Positions 24,277 through 34,207 of a DNA stretch of 64,000 nucleotides are shown piece after piece. The DNA is from AC-38 sp033856025 (GTDB taxonomy: Bacteria; Actinomycetota; Thermoleophilia; Solirubrobacterales; Solirubrobacteraceae): the NCBI GenBank assembly GCA_033856025.1, contig JAWVFQ010000004.1, positions 124,001 to 188,000 on the forward strand, in the 5' to 3' direction. The translations under genes and the position numbers were made by a program. A model generated the notes under the pieces. It was not told the DNA's origin. It did no database searches and saw only the letters and a list, made by a program, of their open reading frames with translations. How positions within the stretch are numbered: the first letter of the stretch is position 1; each line of letters starts with the position of its first letter.

Positions 24277-24283
24277 GAGACCC

Positions 24284-24940
24284 GTGCCCGCCCCCCGCGT
24301 GATCTCCGTCAACGTCGGTCGGACCCGCCGGGTCCGGCACGGCGATCGCGAGGTGCGGACGGCGATCTGGAAGGACCCGGTGCAGGGACGCGTCGTGGCG
24401 GCCGGGAACCGGCTGGAGGGCGATCGGCAGTCCGACGGGCGCGTCCACGGCGGCTATGACAAGGCCGTCTATGCGTACGCGCGCGAGGACTACGCGTGGT
24501 GGGAGGCGAAGCTGGGCCGCCACCTCGCGCCCGGCACCTTCGGGGAGAACCTCACGACCGAGGGACTGGACGTCTCCAACGCGCGGCCCGGCGAGCGCTG
24601 GCGCGTCGGCACCACGCTGCTCGAGGTCTCCGAGCCCCGCCTCCCCTGCGCCAAGCTGGGGATCCGCATGGAGGACCCTCGGTTCGTCAAGCAGTTCGGC
24701 GGCGCCGGGCGCCCCGGCGCCTACCTGCGCATCGTCGAGGAGGGCGACCTCGGCGCCGGCGACGCCATCGACGTGGTCGAGCGCCCCGGGCACGGCGTCA
24801 CCGTGGCCCAGATGATGGACGCGCGCCTGCGCCAGGACGCGGCCCGCATGGCCCGGCTGGCCCCGGCCGCACCGGACCTGCCGGACAAGTGGCGCCGCCG
24901 CGTCGAGCGGGCCGCGTCGCGGATCGCGCGCGCGGCCTGA
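24284..24940 (+). CDS. MOSC-domain protein (YiiM-like)
   Basis: 218 residues, GTG start. VISVNVGRTRRVRHGDREVRTAIWKDP opens a YiiM-like MOSC domain (given here as a landmark across two segments). It continues with RVHGGYDKAVYAYAREDYAWWEA, FGENLTTEGLDVSN and the conserved cysteine in EPRLPCAKLGIRM, which in MOSC proteins binds the molybdenum cofactor sulfur or handles sulfur transfer. A 3-alpha-like C-terminal tail (HGVTVAQMMDARLRQDAARMARL) matches YiiM. YiiM-type proteins reduce N-hydroxylated bases or related compounds. Stands alone between divergent and convergent neighbours. Confidence 0.85.
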   Translation: MPAPRVISVNVGRTRRVRHGDREVRTAIWKDPVQGRVVAAGNRLEGDRQSDGRVHGGYDKAVYAYAREDYAWWEAKLGRHLAPGTFGENLTTEGLDVSNARPGERWRVGTTLLEVSEPRLPCAKLGIRMEDPRFVKQFGGAGRPGAYLRIVEEGDLGAGDAIDVVERPGHGVTVAQMMDARLRQDAARMARLAPAAPDLPDKWRRRVERAASRIARAA

Positions 24941-24944
24941 CCGC

Positions 24945-25514
24945 CTACCCGCCGCCGCCGATGGGCTGCGTGCAGATGTCGCCGGGGTTGTTCGCGCAGA
25001 TGGCGTAGCGGTCGGCCTGGGTCATCTGCTTGCGGGAGTCGACCGCGTAGGCCACGCCGTTGGCCCCGGTCCCGAACTTCACGATGTAGTAGGCGCCCGG
25101 CGTCCAGTCGGTGAACCCGCCCAGCGCCGCGTTGGAGCCGGACACGATCCCCTGGCGCGCGCCCTGGAGGTCACCCACCCGCTTGCCGCGGTCGAAGCCG
25201 ATCTTGCGCCCGCGCTCGGCGCCCTGGCGCTCGCCCGCCCGGCGTCCCGCGGTCGTGCCCGCGGCCAGGCCCCGGCGGTAGATCGCCTGGTACTTCGACG
25301 TCCCCGGCGCATAGGCGGCCGTCGCGGCGAGGCGGCCCTTGAGCTCGCCGTCGCGCCTGGCGCCCTTCGCGTCCGCCCCCTCCTTGCCCAGGAAGTACGC
25401 GCCCGCCCCGACGGCCGCGAGCGCCAGCAGCACCCCGACGATCAGCGCGACGCGATTCCCGCCCCGGCGCGGCTCGGGCGGGACGGGCGTGGCCGGGGGC
25501 GTTCCGTTGGGCAT
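24945..25514 (-). CDS. Single-pass membrane protein with a Gly/Arg-repeat outer domain, unknown
   Basis: 189 residues with a proline-rich cytoplasmic start, one helix (VALIVGVLLALAAVGAGAYFLG, ~22-43) and an outer part. The outer part shows roughly 11-residue G-R/K-rich units (YRRGLAAGTTAGRRAGERQG, ERGRKIGFDRGKRVGDLQGA) and then a compact C-terminus with WTPGAYYIVKFG, an AICANNPGDIC cysteine pair and a Gly tail. GGAGGT six bases before the ATG supports the start. No family recognised; the glycine-spaced repeat resembles short helical YMGG-like repeats. Confidence 0.7.
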   Translation of the reverse strand: MPNGTPPATPVPPEPRRGGNRVALIVGVLLALAAVGAGAYFLGKEGADAKGARRDGELKGRLAATAAYAPGTSKYQAIYRRGLAAGTTAGRRAGERQGAERGRKIGFDRGKRVGDLQGARQGIVSGSNAALGGFTDWTPGAYYIVKFGTGANGVAYAVDSRKQMTQADRYAICANNPGDICTQPIGGGG

Positions 25515-25587
25515 GCGAGGACCTCCGAGATGCGGTTGCGGGCGCTGGAGAGCTTCGCCGGAGCGCGCGCCGTCCCTGCCCGCCCCG

Positions 25588-25593
25588 TAGGCT
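25588..25593 (+). promoter_or_regulatory. Candidate -10 hexamer TAGGCT (fabI)
   Basis: TAGGCT ends 6 bases before the fabI ATG, and the gap contains no Shine-Dalgarno. Confidence 0.45.
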
Positions 25594-25599
25594 GAGTCG

Positions 25600-26403
25600 A
25601 TGCTGCTCAAGGGCAAGCGCCTCGTCGTCACGGGCGTCCTGACCGACGCTTCCATCGGCTTCGCGGTGGCCGAGCGCGCGCTGGCGGAGGGAGCCGAGAT
25701 CGTCCTCACGAGCTTCGGCCGCGCCCACCGGATCACCGAGCGCACCGCCAAGCGCCTCCCGGTCGACGACCCGCCGCCGGTCCTCGAGCTCGACGTCAAC
25801 CAGCCGAAGGACATCGAGGCGCTGGCCGCGAGCCTGACCGAGCGCTGGGGGACCGTCGACGGCCTGGTCCACGCCGTCGCCTTCGCCCCCGAGGACGCGC
25901 TGGGCGGCGGCTTCCTCGACACGCCGCCGGAGTCGGCCGAGCTCGCGTTCCGCACGAGCGCGTACTCGCTCAAGGCCCTGACGGCCGGACTGCTGCCGCT
26001 GCTGGAGGAGGACGGCGGCGGCGCCGTCGTCGGCCTGGACTTCGACGCCACCGTCGCCTGGCCGGCCTACGACTGGATGGGCGTGGCCAAGGCGGCGCTG
26101 GAGTCGGTCAACCGCTACCTGGCCCGCGACCTGGGCCCGCGCAAGGTGCGCTGCAACCTCGTCGCGGCGGGCCCCATCCGCAGCCTGGCGGCCGGGAGCA
26201 TCCCGGGCTTCCAGGTCCTGGCGGACGCCTGGGCCGCACAGGCCCCGCTGGCCTGGGACCCCCGCGACGCCACCCCCGTCGCTGACGCCGCCCTGTTCCT
26301 GCTCTCCGACCGCGCCCGCGCGATCACCGGCGAGATCCTGCACGTGGACGGTGGCTACCACGCCCTCGGCGCCCCGCTGGCGCCGCCATCCCAAGACGGC
26401 TAG
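25600..26403 (+). CDS. fabI: Enoyl-[acyl-carrier-protein] reductase (NADH), InhA/FabI type
   Basis: 267 residues, same length as InhA. Cofactor region VVTGVLTDASIGFAVAERAL, the DVNQPKDIEAL strand, and the catalytic YDWMGVAKAALESVNRYLA (Tyr-x6-Lys) followed by NLVAAGPIRSLAAGSIPGF, all nearly InhA-like. It reduces trans-2-enoyl-ACP in the last step of each fatty-acid elongation cycle. Its stop overlaps the fabF stop by 4 bases, so the reductase is encoded opposite the fabD-G-acpP-fabF operon. The InhA-like rather than E. coli-like loop suggests use with long acyl chains (inference). Confidence 0.95.
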   Translation: MLLKGKRLVVTGVLTDASIGFAVAERALAEGAEIVLTSFGRAHRITERTAKRLPVDDPPPVLELDVNQPKDIEALAASLTERWGTVDGLVHAVAFAPEDALGGGFLDTPPESAELAFRTSAYSLKALTAGLLPLLEEDGGGAVVGLDFDATVAWPAYDWMGVAKAALESVNRYLARDLGPRKVRCNLVAAGPIRSLAAGSIPGFQVLADAWAAQAPLAWDPRDATPVADAALFLLSDRARAITGEILHVDGGYHALGAPLAPPSQDG

Positions 26404-27581
26404 GCGCGGGCGAACGCCAGGCAGGCGTTCTGCCCGCCGAACCCGAAGGAGTTGGACAGGGCCAGCTCCAGGCCCGGCGCCTCGCGGGGACCGTCGGGGA
26501 CGCAGTCCACGTCGCACTCGGGATCGGGCTCCTCGTAGTTCAAGGTGGGCGGGAGCAGGCCGCGCTCCAGGGCGCCGACCACCGCGACGGCCTCCACCGC
26601 GCCCGCGGCGCCCAGCAGATGGCCGATCGCGCTCTTGGTCGAGGAGATGGGCGGCACGGAGCCCTCGCCGAACACCGTGCGCGCGGCCAGCGACTCGATG
26701 CGGTCGTTGAACGGCGTCGACGTCCCGTGCGCGTTGATGTAGCCCACGTCTCCCGGCGCCGCGCCCGCGTCCTCCAGCGCCGAGCGCATCGCCGCCGTCG
26801 CGCCGCGCCCGTCCTCGTCGGGAGCCGTGATGTGAAAGGCGTCGTTGGAGGCGCCGTAGCCGACCACTCGCGCCCGGATCGCGGCCCCGCGCGCCCGCGC
26901 GTGCTCCTCGGACTCCAGGACGAGAACGCCGGCCCCCTCCCCCATCACGAACCCGTCGCGCCGCGCGTCGAACGGACGCGACACGCCCTCGCGCGACAGC
27001 GCGCCCATCCGCCGGAACGCGGCCAGCGTGATGTCGGTGACCGGCGCCTCGGTGCCGCCCGCGACGATCACGTCGGCCTCGCCGCGGTCGATCATGCGCG
27101 CGGCCTCGCCGATCGCGTGCCCCCCGGTGGCGCAGGCCGAGGCGATCGAGAACCCGGGGCCATGGGCGTCGTAGCGCATGGCGATGTGGGCGGCCGCGGC
27201 GTTGGGCATCATCATCGGGACGAAGAGCGGGGACACCGCCCGGTCGCCGCCCTCCACGTAGTTGCGCACCTCGCGCTCGAGCGTCTCCAGGCCCCCGACG
27301 CCGGTGCCCATGAGCACGCCGAGGCGCTCGCGTTCGAGCTCCTCGGGCAGCGCCGCCTCGGCCATCGCCTGGTCGGCCGCGGCCAGCGCGAACTGGGAGA
27401 AGCGGTCCGAGCGCCGCGCCTCCTTGGGCGTCATCGTCGACTCCGGGTCGAACGCGCCGGCCCGGCCGACGCCGTCGACGATCCCCGACCGGCGCTTCAT
27501 CAGCGCGTCGACGAAGGCGTCCGCGCTCTCGCCGATCGAGGACACGATCCCCCGTCCGGTGACAACGATGCCGCGGTTCAC
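26400..27581 (-). CDS. fabF: Beta-ketoacyl-ACP synthase II
   Basis: 393 residues, slightly shorter than E. coli FabF (~413). Catalytic triad in order: Cys in SIASACATGGHAIGEA (~163), His in INAHGTSTPFNDRIE (~290) and His in STKSAIGHLLGAAGAVEA (~325). The C-terminal GFGGQNACLAFAR block is typical. Condenses malonyl-ACP with acyl-ACP. Start ATGA-overlaps the acpP stop, so the two are coupled. Confidence 0.95.
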   Translation of the reverse strand: MNRGIVVTGRGIVSSIGESADAFVDALMKRRSGIVDGVGRAGAFDPESTMTPKEARRSDRFSQFALAAADQAMAEAALPEELERERLGVLMGTGVGGLETLEREVRNYVEGGDRAVSPLFVPMMMPNAAAAHIAMRYDAHGPGFSIASACATGGHAIGEAARMIDRGEADVIVAGGTEAPVTDITLAAFRRMGALSREGVSRPFDARRDGFVMGEGAGVLVLESEEHARARGAAIRARVVGYGASNDAFHITAPDEDGRGATAAMRSALEDAGAAPGDVGYINAHGTSTPFNDRIESLAARTVFGEGSVPPISSTKSAIGHLLGAAGAVEAVAVVGALERGLLPPTLNYEEPDPECDVDCVPDGPREAPGLELALSNSFGFGGQNACLAFARA

Positions 27582-27826
27582 GCAGTCGCGCCCGACTGCG
27601 CGATCACCAGCCGCACCGCGTCGCCCACCGACTTGACCTCCTTGAGCTGCTCGTCCTCGATCCGAACGCCGTACTCGTCCTCGAGCGACTGCACGAGCTC
27701 GACCAGGTCGAGCGAGTCGACGTCCAGCTCCTCCCAGGTGGTGTCCATCGTGGCCGACGCGGCGTTCTCGACCTTGATCTCGTCGAGCTTTGACCGCACC
27801 AGCTCCAGAACCTGGCCTTCCTCCAT
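27578..27826 (-). CDS. acpP: Acyl carrier protein
   Basis: 82 residues. Four-helix ACP with the 4'-phosphopantetheine site in ELDVDSLDLVELVQSLED (Ser within DSL). An upstream in-frame ATG at 27838 would add four residues, but GGAGGT sits five bases before the ATG at 27826 and so favours it. Lies between fabG and fabF, carrying the acyl chain for both. Confidence 0.95.
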   Translation of the reverse strand: MEEGQVLELVRSKLDEIKVENAASATMDTTWEELDVDSLDLVELVQSLEDEYGVRIEDEQLKEVKSVGDAVRLVIAQSGATA

Positions 27827-27842
27827 ACCGACCTCCATTCCT

Positions 27843-28538
27843 CTATGCGGCCAGCGCGCCGTCCACGGCGAGCGTGGCCCCGTTTACGTAGGCGGCCTCC
27901 TCCGAGCAGAGGAAGCCGACCGCCGCGGCGACGTCCTCGGGTGTGCCCGCCCGTCCGGCGGGCACCATCCCGATGAGGTCGTCGACCACGTCCCGGGTCA
28001 TGTCGGTCTCGACGATCCCCGGGGTGACAGCGTTGCACGTGATGCCCTTCTTGCCCATCTCGCGGGCGATCGTCCGGGTCAGCGCGAGCAGGCCAGCCTT
28101 GGAGGCCGCGTAGTTGGCCTGGCCGGGATTGGCGTGCAGGGCGACCACCGAGGACACGTTGACGATGCGCCCCCAGCGCGCCCGGAGCATCGCGCTCAGC
28201 GCCCGGCGCGTGCAGTGGAACGCGCCGTTGAGGTTGACGTCGAGCACCGCCTGCCAGTCCTCCGCGGACATGCGCATCGCCAGGCCGTCGCGGCGCTGCC
28301 CCGCGTTGTTGACCAGGACCAGGACCGGGCCGTGCCGGGCCTCGGCGGCCTCGAAGGCGGCGTCCACGGCCGCGGGGTCGGCCACGTCGGCGTCCACGTC
28401 GCCGCCGCTGCGGGCCAGCGTGACCACGGGCCAGCCGTCGGCGCGCAGGCGCGCGGCCACGGCCGCGCCGATGCCGCGCGTGCCGCCGGTCACCAGCGCG
28501 CATCCCTCGCGTCGAGCCGGGCGAGCCATGGCGCTCAT
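27843..28538 (-). CDS. fabG: 3-oxoacyl-ACP reductase FabG
   Basis: 231 residues. SDR fold: CALVTGGTRGIGAAVAARL, VLVNNAGQRRDGLAMRM, the catalytic SSVVALHANPGQANYAASKAG (Ser, Tyr-x3-Lys) and EMGKKGITCNAVTPGIVETDM, which is diagnostic of FabG. The start at 28538 overlaps the fabD stop as ATGA; a second Met three codons later is possible. Reduces beta-ketoacyl-ACP with NADPH. Confidence 0.95.
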   Translation of the reverse strand: MSAMARPARREGCALVTGGTRGIGAAVAARLRADGWPVVTLARSGGDVDADVADPAAVDAAFEAAEARHGPVLVLVNNAGQRRDGLAMRMSAEDWQAVLDVNLNGAFHCTRRALSAMLRARWGRIVNVSSVVALHANPGQANYAASKAGLLALTRTIAREMGKKGITCNAVTPGIVETDMTRDVVDDLIGMVPAGRAGTPEDVAAAVGFLCSEEAAYVNGATLAVDGALAA

Positions 28539-29338
28539 CCTCGCACCGTTCGCTTGACCATCCCGGTCAGGACCCGGCCCGGGCCCAGCTCCTGGAAGTC
28601 GGTCGCCCCGGCGTCGCGCAGCGCCAGGACCGTCTCGCGCCAGCGCACCGGGCGCAGGAGGTTGGCCGCCAGCTCCTCGCGCACGTCGGCGAACGGCGCG
28701 GCGGTCCCGTTGGACCACACGGGGAAGTCCGGCTCGCCGACCTCCACGTCCGCCAGCGCCGCGCGCAGGGCGTCGGCCGCGGGCTCCATCAGCGGCGAGT
28801 GGAAGGCGCCGGACACCGGCAGCACCCGCGCGCGGGTCCCGGCGTCGCGCGCCGCCGCCTCGGCGCCGCGCACCGCCTCGATCCGCCCGGAGAGCACGAG
28901 CTGCCCGGGGGCGTTGTCGTTGGCCACGGTCAGCCCGTGCGCCTCGGCCAGCTCGCGAACCGCGGCCTCCTCCCCGCCCAGCATCGCGACCATGCCGCCG
29001 GGCTGGGCCTGGCCGGCGGCGGCCATCGCCCGGGCGCGCACGTCGACCAGCTCCAGCGCGTCGTCGAAGCTCAGCGCGCCGGCGGCGAACAGCGCCGCGT
29101 ACTCGCCGAGGGAGTGGCCCGCCGCGCCCATCGCGTCCGGCCGGGCGGCGTCCCAGGCCGCCGCGCAGGCCAGGAACAGAGCCGGCTGCTGCCAGCGCGT
29201 GCCCTCGTCCAGGCGAGCGAACGGGTCGTCCCCCAGCCGCTCCAGGCCGCGCGCGAGCAGCGCCGAACGCCGGTGGGGCTCGTCCATCCCGGGCTCGTGA
29301 CTGCCCTGGCCGGGAAACAGGATCGCGGTGGCGGCCAT
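28535..29338 (-). CDS. fabD: Malonyl-CoA:ACP transacylase
   Basis: 267 residues, a little short of the usual ~300-310. ATAILFPGQGSHEPGM opens the fold. The nucleophile Ser is in GAAGHSLGEYAALFAAG near residue 95, the catalytic His is in VSGAFHSPLMEPAAD near 195, and the GPGRVLTGMVKR ending is conserved. The expected central Arg appears as VDVRARAMAAAGQ. Loads malonate on ACP. First gene of fabD-fabG-acpP-fabF. AAAGG about ten bases before the ATG provides a ribosome site. Confidence 0.95.
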   Translation of the reverse strand: MAATAILFPGQGSHEPGMDEPHRRSALLARGLERLGDDPFARLDEGTRWQQPALFLACAAAWDAARPDAMGAAGHSLGEYAALFAAGALSFDDALELVDVRARAMAAAGQAQPGGMVAMLGGEEAAVRELAEAHGLTVANDNAPGQLVLSGRIEAVRGAEAAARDAGTRARVLPVSGAFHSPLMEPAADALRAALADVEVGEPDFPVWSNGTAAPFADVREELAANLLRPVRWRETVLALRDAGATDFQELGPGRVLTGMVKRTVRG

Positions 29339-29373
29339 CGGATTCGCACCTTTTCACGCGCCGCGCGGTCGTG

Positions 29374-29379
29374 TACGGT
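29374..29379 (+). promoter_or_regulatory. Candidate -10 hexamer TACGGT
   Basis: TACGGT ends 8 bases before the ATG at 29388, in the 49-base divergent gap to fabD. Confidence 0.4.
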
Positions 29380-29387
29380 CGGCAGGC

Positions 29388-29687
29388 ATGCGCAAGGCAA
29401 TCGTGATCGGACTGGCCGCCCTGGGGTTGGCGCTCGTGCCCGCCTCGGCTCCGGCCGCCGTGCGCAGCTGCTCGGCCGCGGTGGACTTCAACCTGCGGAT
29501 CACGTCGGCGCGCAACATGACCTGCGGCGCCGCGAAGTTCGACATGAAGCGCTACCGCGGCTCGATCCGCTACCGCTTCACCACGCCGGGCGGCTTCGTG
29601 TGCACCCGCTCCAGCGGCACGTCCACCTCGGGGACATGGCGCTGCGCGAAGGGCACGCGCGCCTACCGCTTCGCCTTCAGCGACTAG
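29388..29687 (+). CDS. Small secreted cysteine-containing protein
   Basis: 99 residues. A Sec signal peptide (KAIVIGLAALGLALVPASAPAA, cleavage near residue 24 after Ala-x-Ala) precedes a mature domain of ~75 residues with four cysteines (VRSCSAAV, NMTCGAAKF, FVCTRSSG, WRCAKGTRA). They are likely two disulfides. The TCGAA...C....RC spacing recurs in small actinobacterial secreted proteins of unknown role. Ends overlapping the murB stop. Confidence 0.75.
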   Translation: MRKAIVIGLAALGLALVPASAPAAVRSCSAAVDFNLRITSARNMTCGAAKFDMKRYRGSIRYRFTTPGGFVCTRSSGTSTSGTWRCAKGTRAYRFAFSD

Positions 29688-30718
29688 AGCTCGACCCCGA
29701 CCAGCACCGGCTCGGGCTCCAGGGCCACGCCCAGCCGTCCGCACACGCCGTCGCGCAGCTCGCGGGCGAACGCGACCAGCTCCGCCGTCGTCCCCCCGCC
29801 CCGGTTCACGATGGCCAGCGCGTGCTTGGCGGACAGGCCGATGGATCCGTCCCCGTGGCCGCGGTCGAACCCGGCGCGCCGGATCAGCCAGCCCGCGGAC
29901 GTCTTGACGCGGCCGTCCGGCTCGGGCCACCCGGGCGGCTCCGCGCCGGCCCGCTCGCGCAGCGCCGCGAACTCGTCCGCCGACAGGATCGGGTTCGTGA
30001 AGAACGACCCCGCGCTGACCGAGTCCGGATCCTCGGGGTCCACCACCATCCCCTTCCCGCGGCGCAGCTCCAGCACCGCCTCGCGGACCCGCTCCAGCGG
30101 TGCGCGGTCCCCCATCTCCACCTCGAGCACGTCCGCCAGCTCGGCGTAGCCGATCCGCGCGGACCGGCCGGAGCGCGGGAGCGCGTAGCGCACGCGCAGG
30201 ATCGCGAACCGCCCGCGGTCGGCGTGCTTGAAGCGGCTGGTGCGATAGCCGAAACCGCAGTCGGCCGGCGCCAGCTCGACCAGCTCGCCGCTCGCGCGGT
30301 CCAGCGCGCGCACCGACACGATCGTCTCGGCCACCTCCTGGCCGTAGGCGCCGACGTTCTGGATCGGCGTGGCGCCCACGCTGCCCGGGATGCCCGACAT
30401 GCACTCGAACCCCGACAGCCCCTCCTCCACCGTCCAGGCCACCAGGCCGTCCCAGTCCTCGCCGGCCGCCACGTCGAGCTGGGCGCGCAGGTCGTCCTCG
30501 CGCGCCTCCACCCCGCGCGTGGCCACGCGCACGACGGTGCCGGGCACCCCGGCGTCGGCGATCACGACGTTGCTGCCTCCAGCCAGCAGGAGGGCATCCG
30601 GGTCGGCCGCCGCCTGCATCAGGTCCTCGTCGGTCTCGGCCGTCACCAGCCGCCGCGCGGGCCCGCCCAGGCGCAGGGTGGTGAACGGCGCGAGCGCGAC
30701 GTCGAGCTCCTCGCGCAC
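29684..30718 (-). CDS. murB: UDP-N-acetylenolpyruvoylglucosamine reductase
   Basis: 344 residues. FAD-binding pattern: LAPFTTLRLGGPARRLV, LLAGGSNVVIADAGVPG, then the active-site half with GIPGSVGATPIQNVGAYGQEV and GFGYRTSRFK (the conserved Tyr and Arg), and GSFFTNPIL with the catalytic serine. The YR-SRFK version with a single loop is type I MurB. Makes UDP-MurNAc in the cytoplasm. GTG start with a TACGCT hexamer six bases upstream. Not joined to the mur/dcw genes at 14-18 kb. Confidence 0.95.
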   Translation of the reverse strand: MREELDVALAPFTTLRLGGPARRLVTAETDEDLMQAAADPDALLLAGGSNVVIADAGVPGTVVRVATRGVEAREDDLRAQLDVAAGEDWDGLVAWTVEEGLSGFECMSGIPGSVGATPIQNVGAYGQEVAETIVSVRALDRASGELVELAPADCGFGYRTSRFKHADRGRFAILRVRYALPRSGRSARIGYAELADVLEVEMGDRAPLERVREAVLELRRGKGMVVDPEDPDSVSAGSFFTNPILSADEFAALRERAGAEPPGWPEPDGRVKTSAGWLIRRAGFDRGHGDGSIGLSAKHALAIVNRGGGTTAELVAFARELRDGVCGRLGVALEPEPVLVGVEL

Positions 30719-30724
30719 GGCGCA

Positions 30725-30730
30725 AGCGTA
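30725..30730 (-). promoter_or_regulatory. Candidate -10 hexamer TACGCT (murB)
   Basis: Minus-strand TACGCT ends 6 bases before the murB GTG. It is back to back with the hexamer at 30745 in a 38-base divergent gap. Confidence 0.45.
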
Positions 30731-30744
30731 TGCCGTCGAGTGGA

Positions 30745-30750
30745 TACGGT
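30745..30750 (+). promoter_or_regulatory. Candidate -10 hexamer TACGGT
   Basis: TACGGT ends 6 bases before the GTG at 30757. Confidence 0.45.
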
Positions 30751-30756
30751 CCCCCG

Positions 30757-31799
30757 GTGGATAGCATCGCGCCGGTGCCCCGCGTCGGCGCCGAGCCCGA
30801 GAACCTGCTGGAGCGCGTCGCGCTGCGCGCCAACCTCGCGCCCTGGCCGGTCGTGCACTCGATGTTCGCCCCGCCGCTGGGACGGGTCCTCCAGGTGGCC
30901 GCCCGCACCGGCGTGTTCGGAGCTCTCGCCGACGGCCCGGTCACGGCCGGCAGCCTGGCCGCGCGCCTCGGCCTGCAGGAGACCGGGACCCGGCTCCTGC
31001 TCGACTGCCTGGCCACGAGCGAGATCGTGCGCGAGTCGGGCGGCACCTACGAGTTCGAGCGCACGGCGCGCAAGTGGCTGGACCCGGAGTCCGACACCTC
31101 GGTCGTCGGCTTCATCACCGACAACGCCGAGTACTGGGCGTGGTGGGCGCAGCTGGAGGACCTGGTGCGCGACGGGCGCAACGTCGAGCTGCACGACCGC
31201 GCGCCCGACGACCCCTACTGGCGCACCTACATCCGCGGCCAGTTCGAGCTGGCGCGACTGAGCGCGCCGGAGGTGGCGAAGGGCCTCAGGCTCCCGGACG
31301 GCGCCACCCGGATGGTCGATCTGGCCGGCGCCCACGGCTGGTTCTCGGCGCAGCTGTGCGAGCGCCACGAGGGCCTGCACGCCACCGTGGTCGACCTGCC
31401 GGGCAGCGCGGCGGTGGGACGCGAGATCATCCGCGACCACGGGTTCGCCGACCGCGTGAGCCACGTGGAGGGCGACATCCTCTCCTCCGACCTGGGCGGC
31501 CCCTACGACCTCGCGCTGGCCTTCAACATCGTCCACCACCTGTCGCCCCAGGACAACGTGCGGCTGCTCAAGCGCGCCCGGGAGGTGCTCGAGCCGGGCG
31601 GCAGCGTCGCCGTGCTCGACCTGTTCACGCGGCCGGCGGGCAAGCGCCCCGACGCGTCGGCCTATCTGGGCCTCTTCTTCCACCTGACGTCCGGCGCGGA
31701 GACGTACTCCCCCGCCGAGCTGGCCGACTGGCTGAGCGAGGCGGGGTTCGAGCGCCCGCGGAGGGTCCGCGTGCGCTCGATCCCCAACCAGACGCTCTA

Positions 31800-31818
<19 letters not shown>
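30757..31818 (+). CDS. O-methyltransferase-family SAM methyltransferase (hydroxyindole/CrtF-like)
   Basis: 353 residues with the two-domain layout of plant-type/acetylserotonin O-methyltransferases. The N-terminal winged-helix dimerisation domain (TGVFGALADGPVTAGSLAARLG, TRLLLDCLATSEIV) leads to a C-terminal catalytic domain with RMVDLAGAHGWFSAQL as motif I, VSHVEGDILSS, YDLALAFNIVHHLSPQDN and EPGGSVAVLDLF. The substrate is unknown. Motif I is slightly atypical (AGAHG for GGGxG). The stop overlaps the lon stop by 19 bases. Confidence 0.8.
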
Positions 31819-34085
<2,267 letters not shown>

Positions 34086-34104
34086 GCTGGCGCCTCGTCA
34101 GTTG

Positions 34105-34119
34105 CTTACTTGGAGTAAG
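34105..34119. promoter_or_regulatory. Perfect inverted repeat upstream of lon (possible operator)
   Basis: CTTACT-TGG-AGTAAG: 6-bp arms around a 3-base centre, 20 bases upstream of the lon ATG. Just beyond it on the minus strand is TAGACT (34121-34126), a possible -10. Not a match to the HspR HAIR consensus. Confidence 0.4.
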
Positions 34120-34143
34120 TAGTCTAGCGCCCCTCACGCACGA

Positions 34144-34172
34144 GAACCGCCCGCGGAGGACGCGGGCGGTTC
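34144..34172 (-). terminator. Stem-loop terminator of the thrombospondin-repeat gene
   Basis: A perfect 12-bp stem (GAACCGCCCGCG with CGCGGGCGGTTC) and a 5-base loop lie 36 bases past the stop codon of the minus-strand gene and ahead of lon. No T-tract follows. Confidence 0.6.
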
Positions 34173-34207
34173 AGGGGACTGCGGTGTGGGAGCGAAGTGG
34201 GGCTGGG

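Noticed and set aside
26619..29300. A long plus-strand frame opposite fabF, acpP, fabG and fabD
   Set aside because: Antisense to four unambiguous fatty-acid genes, with His/Arg/Gly-biased composition typical of shadow frames.
34105..34119. HspR HAIR element at lon
   Set aside because: The palindrome has 6-bp arms and a 3-base centre and does not match CTTGAGT-N7-ACTCAAG.
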